From Gemmatimonadaceae bacterium (GTDB lineage Bacteria > Gemmatimonadota > Gemmatimonadetes > Gemmatimonadales > Gemmatimonadaceae): a stretch of 46,806 nucleotides of DNA. Positions within the stretch are counted from its first letter, which is position 1; each line of letters starts with the position of its first letter. Below the pieces are notes generated by a model, which had not been told where the DNA came from, searched no databases, and was given only the letters and a program-made list of their open reading frames with translations. This document shows, piece after piece, positions 40,356 to 46,806 of the stretch. Position numbers and translations under genes: made by a program. Where the stretch lies: NCBI GenBank assembly GCA_013813715.1, contig JACCRF010000045.1, forward strand, positions 1-46,806, written 5' to 3'.

Positions 40356-41546
40356 TTACGTCACCACCGCGGCACGGTCGCTGAATTTCGCCCAGACGCC
40401 CGACCTCAGCGTCTCCTCGATCACTCCGATTACGTCTTCGATCTCCTCGTCCCGGGTGAAGAAGAAGGGCGCGACCCGAATGCCCGCTCCCACCCGGTAG
40501 TCCACCAGTATCTCGCGAGCGAGCAGGACCTGGGCGACTTCGTATCCGTGGGGAACATCGATCGCGACCGTGCCGCCACGCTTCGCTGCGTCGTGTGGAG
40601 CGTTGACTCGATAGTCGCGATCCCTGGCGAGCGAGATCAGCCTCGACGTCTGTCGAATGCTCTTGGCGCGGATGGCGTCGATGCCGGCCCGCCGCAGAAT
40701 CTTCGGGCCCTCGGCAGCCGCATAAAGCGCGGGGATTACCGGCGTTCCGTTGAGCCAGCGGAAGGGACCGGGCGTGTAGTCCATGCGTTCCTCGAACGCG
40801 AACGGGCGCGCGTGCGCCTGCCAGCCCGTGAGGGCCGGAGCCAGCGAGTCGCGGATGCGGGGCGATACGTACAGGAAACATCCGCCCGGACCCCCGCATA
40901 GCCACTTGAGAACGCCGCCGGTGAGGAAGTCGACTCCGATCTGATGGACATCCACCGGGATTATCCCGACAGAATGAAAAGCGTCCAGAGACACGAACGC
41001 GCCCATCCCATGCGCATGCCGGCAGATGGCTTCGGCATCGTTGATGAATGCAGAGCGGAAGAGGACGTGAGATATCGCCACCAGCCTCGTGCGCTCGTCG
41101 ATTGCGGCGAGGAGGCGCGCCTCATCTATCGTCATCCCGTCATCCGACCGAACGACAACAACTCTCGCGCCGAATCGCTTCGCGAGGGCCTCGTGCGCGT
41201 AGAGGACCGAGGGAAAGTCGAGCTCGGTCATCACGATCGTGTCGCGTCGACCCGTGAAGTCCAGCGCCGACACCACCGCCGACTGGGCGATCGTCACATT
41301 GGGCATCATCACTATTTCGCCGGCGCCCGCGTTCAACAGCGGTGCTATGTCGTTGCCCACGTCGACCGGCATGTCCCACCATCCCCGCGTCCACGCCTTG
41401 ACACCAAGCTCGCCCCAGTCGCGGCCATACTCGGCCAGTTTCTCAGGCACGCTACGCGGCATTGGCCCGAGAGAGTTGGATACCAGGTAGTTCGTTTTCT
41501 CGAGGATCGGGAACTCGTCGCGGAAACGCAGCAGGTCGTCCCTCAC
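40356..41546 (-). CDS. PLP-dependent aminotransferase class V, kynureninase-like
   Basis: 396 residues from ATG 41546. Class V fold features: SNSLGPMP near the N-terminus as in kynureninases, TIAQSAVVSAL and DFPSVL for PLP phosphate contacts, SHVLFRSAFIND with the ring-stacking environment, SLDAFHSVGIIPVD (Asp188 pairs with the pyridine N, His191), and the Schiff-base lysine Lys214 in TGGVLKWLCGGPGG. The C-terminus GAGIRVAPFFFTRDEEIEDVIGVIEE is typical. It could cleave kynurenine to anthranilate, but related enzymes act as desulfurases or other lyases, and no other kynurenine genes are nearby. It stands alone, divergent from hicBA. Confidence 0.82.
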   Translation of the reverse strand: MRDDLLRFRDEFPILEKTNYLVSNSLGPMPRSVPEKLAEYGRDWGELGVKAWTRGWWDMPVDVGNDIAPLLNAGAGEIVMMPNVTIAQSAVVSALDFTGRRDTIVMTELDFPSVLYAHEALAKRFGARVVVVRSDDGMTIDEARLLAAIDERTRLVAISHVLFRSAFINDAEAICRHAHGMGAFVSLDAFHSVGIIPVDVHQIGVDFLTGGVLKWLCGGPGGCFLYVSPRIRDSLAPALTGWQAHARPFAFEERMDYTPGPFRWLNGTPVIPALYAAAEGPKILRRAGIDAIRAKSIRQTSRLISLARDRDYRVNAPHDAAKRGGTVAIDVPHGYEVAQVLLAREILVDYRVGAGIRVAPFFFTRDEEIEDVIGVIEETLRSGVWAKFSDRAAVVT

Positions 41547-41717
41547 CCTGCTACTGTCGCCGCTTGTCGGAACGGAACGAGGAGAGCAGCGAGGAGAAAA
41601 CGGGTATGCTTCATGTCTGCAATGTTATGGTGGTGGTGTGCGTGGTGTATCGTAGATTTTAAACGATGCATCCGATTCGTCCAGGTTGGTATATTCGAAC
41701 GTACGCTTTCGAGGGAG

Positions 41718-41942
41718 ATGATGGAGTACAATCTGACTGCGGTGTATCGCAGGGTTCGTGAAGGCTATATAGGATTCATCGAGGAGCTTCCGGGCGCAAA
41801 CACGCAGGGCGCTACCCTCGATGAAGCGCGCGCCAATCTTCGCGAGGCGGTCGAGCTTGTGATTGAAGCAAACCGTGCGCTCTCAGAGAACGACGTCGCC
41901 GGCGCTGATGTAATTCGAGAGCCCCTGAAAGTCATTGCGTGA
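41718..41942 (+). CDS. hicB: HicB-like antitoxin, short form
   Basis: 74 residues from ATG 41718 (ATG 41721 is equally possible) with GAGGGA just before. The partial RNase H-like HicB fold shows as YNLTAVYRRVREGYIGFIEE, LPGANTQGATLDEARANLREAVELVIEANRAL. Longer HicB proteins end in a ribbon-helix-helix or HTH DNA-binding domain; none is present here. It should neutralise the HicA toxin encoded directly downstream with a four-base overlap. Confidence 0.88.
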   Translation: MMEYNLTAVYRRVREGYIGFIEELPGANTQGATLDEARANLREAVELVIEANRALSENDVAGADVIREPLKVIA

Positions 41943-42124
41943 AGCGGATCGACCTGATCCGGCATCTGGAAGCCCAGGGATGTCGCCTCATGCGCGAAGG
42001 AAGCAATCATGCGGTTTACCTCAATCCGTCGAAACGGAAGGTGTCTACGGTGCCGAGGCACCGAGAGATCAACGACTTCCTCGCTCGAAAGATCTGTCGA
42101 AACCTCGAAGTATCCGAGCCCTGA
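41939..42124 (+). CDS. hicA: HicA toxin (mRNA interferase)
   Basis: 61 residues from GTG 41939, overlapping hicB by four bases. The dsRBD-like HicA fold is visible: KRIDLIRHLEAQGCRLMREGSNHAVYLNP, then STVPRHREINDFLARKICRNLEVS. The catalytic histidine is His24 in GSNHAVY (canonical G-S-H-H). It cleaves mRNA unless bound by HicB. The order antitoxin-toxin is the less common one for this family. Confidence 0.88.
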   Translation: MKRIDLIRHLEAQGCRLMREGSNHAVYLNPSKRKVSTVPRHREINDFLARKICRNLEVSEP

Positions 42125-42164
42125 TCGGTGAAAGGACTCGCGGGAATAGCGGCCACACTGTGGC

Positions 42165-43352
42165 GTGAGTAACGCCGACCGGAATCCCATTCCCGTGAAA
42201 CGCGACAAACCTCTCGCTGCGCTTACACCACGCAAGCCGCGCATCGCCCTCGTGCTGGGCGGTGGCGGACTCAAGGGTTTCGCGCACATCGGCGTGCTGC
42301 GCGCACTGGCCGAGCGCGGCGTGGAGCCGGCGGTATTCGCGGGCACGAGTATCGGCGCACTGATCGCGGCGGCGCACGTTGCGGGCGTTGAGATTCCGGA
42401 GATGGAGGAGCGCGCGCGGGCGCTGCGGCGGCGCGATCTCTTCCGGCTCAACCGTCTGGGGATGCTGCTCGAGCGGACGCACGCACCATCCATCTATCAC
42501 GACGAGCCGCTGAGGCAGGTCTGCGCTGCGTCCGTGCCTGACAAACGGTTTGACGAGCTCGACAAGACACTGCTCGTGAACACCGTAGACCTGCAGCGCG
42601 GTTCGCCCGTGGTGTGGGGACTGCCTGGACTCAGGGACGTGAGCGTGCTCGACGCCGTATACGCGTCGTGCGCGCTGCCGGGCTTTTATCCGCCGGGCGA
42701 CGTGGGCGGCCGAAGCTGCGTGGATGGTGGTGTGGTTGACAATCTTCCGGTGAGCGTCGCGTCACAGGGGATGGATGCGGTGATTGCAGTGGACACGGGC
42801 AGCAGCTCGATCGTCACCCAGAGGGACATCGCGAGGCACGGCTTCAGCGCGATCTACATGCGCGCCGCGACCACGATGATGCACGCGCTTCAGCTCGGTC
42901 CGCTCGAGCGATGGGTCGGGCCGCCGATGATCCTGATCCGTCCGAACGTAGCGCATATCGGATGGTTCAGCTTCACGCAAACCGACGAGCTGATCGAGGC
43001 CGGCTACCGGGCGGGAATTGACGCCCTCGAGCACATGGAGAGCTGCCTCAGCGGAGAAGGCGGAGTTTTTCCGAGACGCCAGATGCGGGTTTCAGTGGAC
43101 CGCGAGAAGTGCATCGGCTGCACGCTGTGCGTCGCGCTCGCGCCGCAGCTTATGGCGATGGACGAGAGTGGTAAGGCGGTCACACGAATTCCAGTGGTGG
43201 AGTGGTCACCCGCCGACGGCGATTTCGTGCATCACTGCCCGACGTATGCGATACTCGCGGAGCCGGTGGAGGCTGCCGAAGGGGAGAATCAACCCGAGGC
43301 GATGGATGTCACGAGCGCGGAGGAGGGGGCGGAGCGGCTGAAGACGGGGTGA
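42165..43352 (+). CDS. Patatin-like phospholipase fused to a 4Fe-4S ferredoxin domain
   Basis: 395 residues from GTG 42165. Residues 25-300 form a patatin domain: oxyanion loop LVLGGGGLKGFAHIGVLRAL, nucleophile Ser62 in GTSIG, and catalytic Asp187 in SCVDGGVVDNLPV, the Ser-Asp dyad of RssA/patatin-type lipases. Residues 308-365 form a one-cluster ferredoxin: VDREKCIGCTLCVALAPQ (Cys316, Cys319, Cys322) and HHCPTYAI (Cys358), enough ligands for a 4Fe-4S cluster. Both parts are in one uninterrupted frame. The tail is acidic and disordered. No signal peptide. Substrate and purpose of the redox module are unknown; acnA lies 94 bp downstream. Confidence 0.85.
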   Translation: MSNADRNPIPVKRDKPLAALTPRKPRIALVLGGGGLKGFAHIGVLRALAERGVEPAVFAGTSIGALIAAAHVAGVEIPEMEERARALRRRDLFRLNRLGMLLERTHAPSIYHDEPLRQVCAASVPDKRFDELDKTLLVNTVDLQRGSPVVWGLPGLRDVSVLDAVYASCALPGFYPPGDVGGRSCVDGGVVDNLPVSVASQGMDAVIAVDTGSSSIVTQRDIARHGFSAIYMRAATTMMHALQLGPLERWVGPPMILIRPNVAHIGWFSFTQTDELIEAGYRAGIDALEHMESCLSGEGGVFPRRQMRVSVDREKCIGCTLCVALAPQLMAMDESGKAVTRIPVVEWSPADGDFVHHCPTYAILAEPVEAAEGENQPEAMDVTSAEEGAERLKTG

Positions 43353-43446
43353 TGCCGTTCGTGGTCGGTGAGGCCAGTCAATAAGTTGAGCTCCTTGTTT
43401 CGGGCTAGATTTAGATCCAGCCTGCCGCCCTTCAGAGAAAGACACC

Positions 43447-46223
<2,777 letters not shown>

Positions 46224-46227
<4 letters not shown>

Positions 46228-46736
46228 AGTTCGTTTTTTTTCCCAAACCTGAGCCTTGGCAGCGCTTCGCTGATCTGCTCCGTCACTTCTCGCTCGATTC
46301 TCGACGGATCGAGAGGGCGCAGCATTTCTTTCAGCTCGGCATCCTCGCCGATCGTGTGGCCGAGCCTCGTATACAGCCCGGCCACGAGGTGGAGCGTCTT
46401 AGTGACTTCCTCCTCGATCCGAAGATTCACCTGAAGGGTGAGCTCTTCGCGCAGCTCCCCGATCTTGGACTCGCGGTTCTGGCTCATCAGGACGAAGATC
46501 GAGAGAAAGATGGCCTCGAGAGAGACGATCATCGTCAGCAGTCCGTAGGGGAACGGATCGAACACGGGCAGCCCGAACGCGCCGACATTCCAGATGATCC
46601 AACCGGAGAAGACGAAGACGTGGGAGACGAAGAACTTCGTGGAGCTCGCGAAGTTCGTCAGCCAGCCGGCGACGATCTCCATGCGTGTCTGCTGAAGCGA
46701 ATGCTGGGCTTTCACGGCGCGAAATGCCGTGTGCAT
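46224..46736 (-). CDS. DUF1003 membrane protein
   Basis: 170 residues from ATG 46736. Two helices form the DUF1003 core: [31 protein letters not shown], then [23 protein letters not shown], followed by a charged coiled-coil-like helix ([30 protein letters not shown]) and an amphipathic tail. Members occur across bacteria and their function is unknown. The convergent stop codon shares bases with the aconitase stop, so the two transcripts overlap at their 3' ends. Confidence 0.9.
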
Positions 46737-46806
46737 GCTCGCGCTTCGGCGCGTGCGCCGGTCGGTCTGGAAAGTTCCCGGGTCGTCTGTCTCGGGCCAG
46801 ACCGCC

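Noticed and set aside
41547-41717. Search for a HicBA operator palindrome and promoter
   Set aside because: The region is AT-richer than average and has CGTACG near 41700, but no convincing symmetrical operator or -35/-10 pair.
40356-42124. A defence-island or mobile element around hicBA
   Set aside because: No integrase, transposase, tRNA or direct repeat at either side; the toxin-antitoxin pair stands alone among metabolic genes.

Overview
The window is about 47 kb of dense, GC-rich bacterial chromosome with roughly 50 genes, few gaps above 200 bases and many GTG or TTG starts. The encoded cell is a diderm, aerobic bacterium: there are lipoproteins with lipoboxes, small predicted outer-membrane barrels, a system I cytochrome c maturation set (ccmABCD), heme A synthesis (ctaA, ctaB), aconitase and acetyl-CoA synthetase. 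The style of the gene set suggests Gemmatimonadota, but that is inference; there is no rRNA or other phylogenetic marker here. I saw no tRNA, rRNA, CRISPR array, insertion sequence or phage gene.

Layout. 1-494: start of an amino-acid permease (minus strand, runs off the window). 586-5082 (+): orphan two-helix protein resembling the membrane part of oxidase subunit II, ctaA, ctaB, ABC exporter, small barrel protein. 5247-7821 (-): cupredoxin-like lipoprotein and exported amidohydrolase. 7946-8926 (+): degenerate GH18-like protein. 8996-10808 (-): M24 peptidase and a V4R-like protein. 10895-17471 (+): seven tightly packed genes (DUF92/phytyl-phosphate-kinase-like, radical SAM, geranylgeranyl-reductase-like flavoprotein, flavin reductase, methyltransferase, START/cyclase, ketoacyl synthase), which look like a lipid, isoprenoid or polyketide-type pathway, followed by an aquaporin. 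18312-21288: MFS exporter, small lipoprotein, small membrane proteins, short cation-efflux protein. 21423-25713 (-): ccmA-ccmB-ccmC-ccmD-hemC-ppa-DUF3052. 25794-28232 (+): acs and a small unknown, closed by a clear terminator. 28330-29480 (-): DsbA-like plus VKOR disulfide-forming pair. 29570-33457: hydrolase-like protein, small genes, a CDP-alcohol phosphatidyltransferase, and a membrane-anchored protein of unknown function. 33672-40177 (-): five-gene overlapping operon (TPR, TPR, ABC ATPase, ABC permease, M16 peptidase). 40356-46736: kynureninase-like enzyme, hicBA toxin-antitoxin, patatin-ferredoxin fusion, aconitase, DUF1003 protein.

Main points for a second look: a porphobilinogen deaminase whose dipyrromethane-anchoring Cys is Gly (residue 243); the seven-gene pathway at 10895-17471, including a 13-bp triplication that has moved one of its start codons; a patatin lipase fused to a one-cluster ferredoxin; an alpha/beta hydrolase with Asp at the nucleophile position and Arg where the catalytic His should be; and the ABC/M16/TPR operon.
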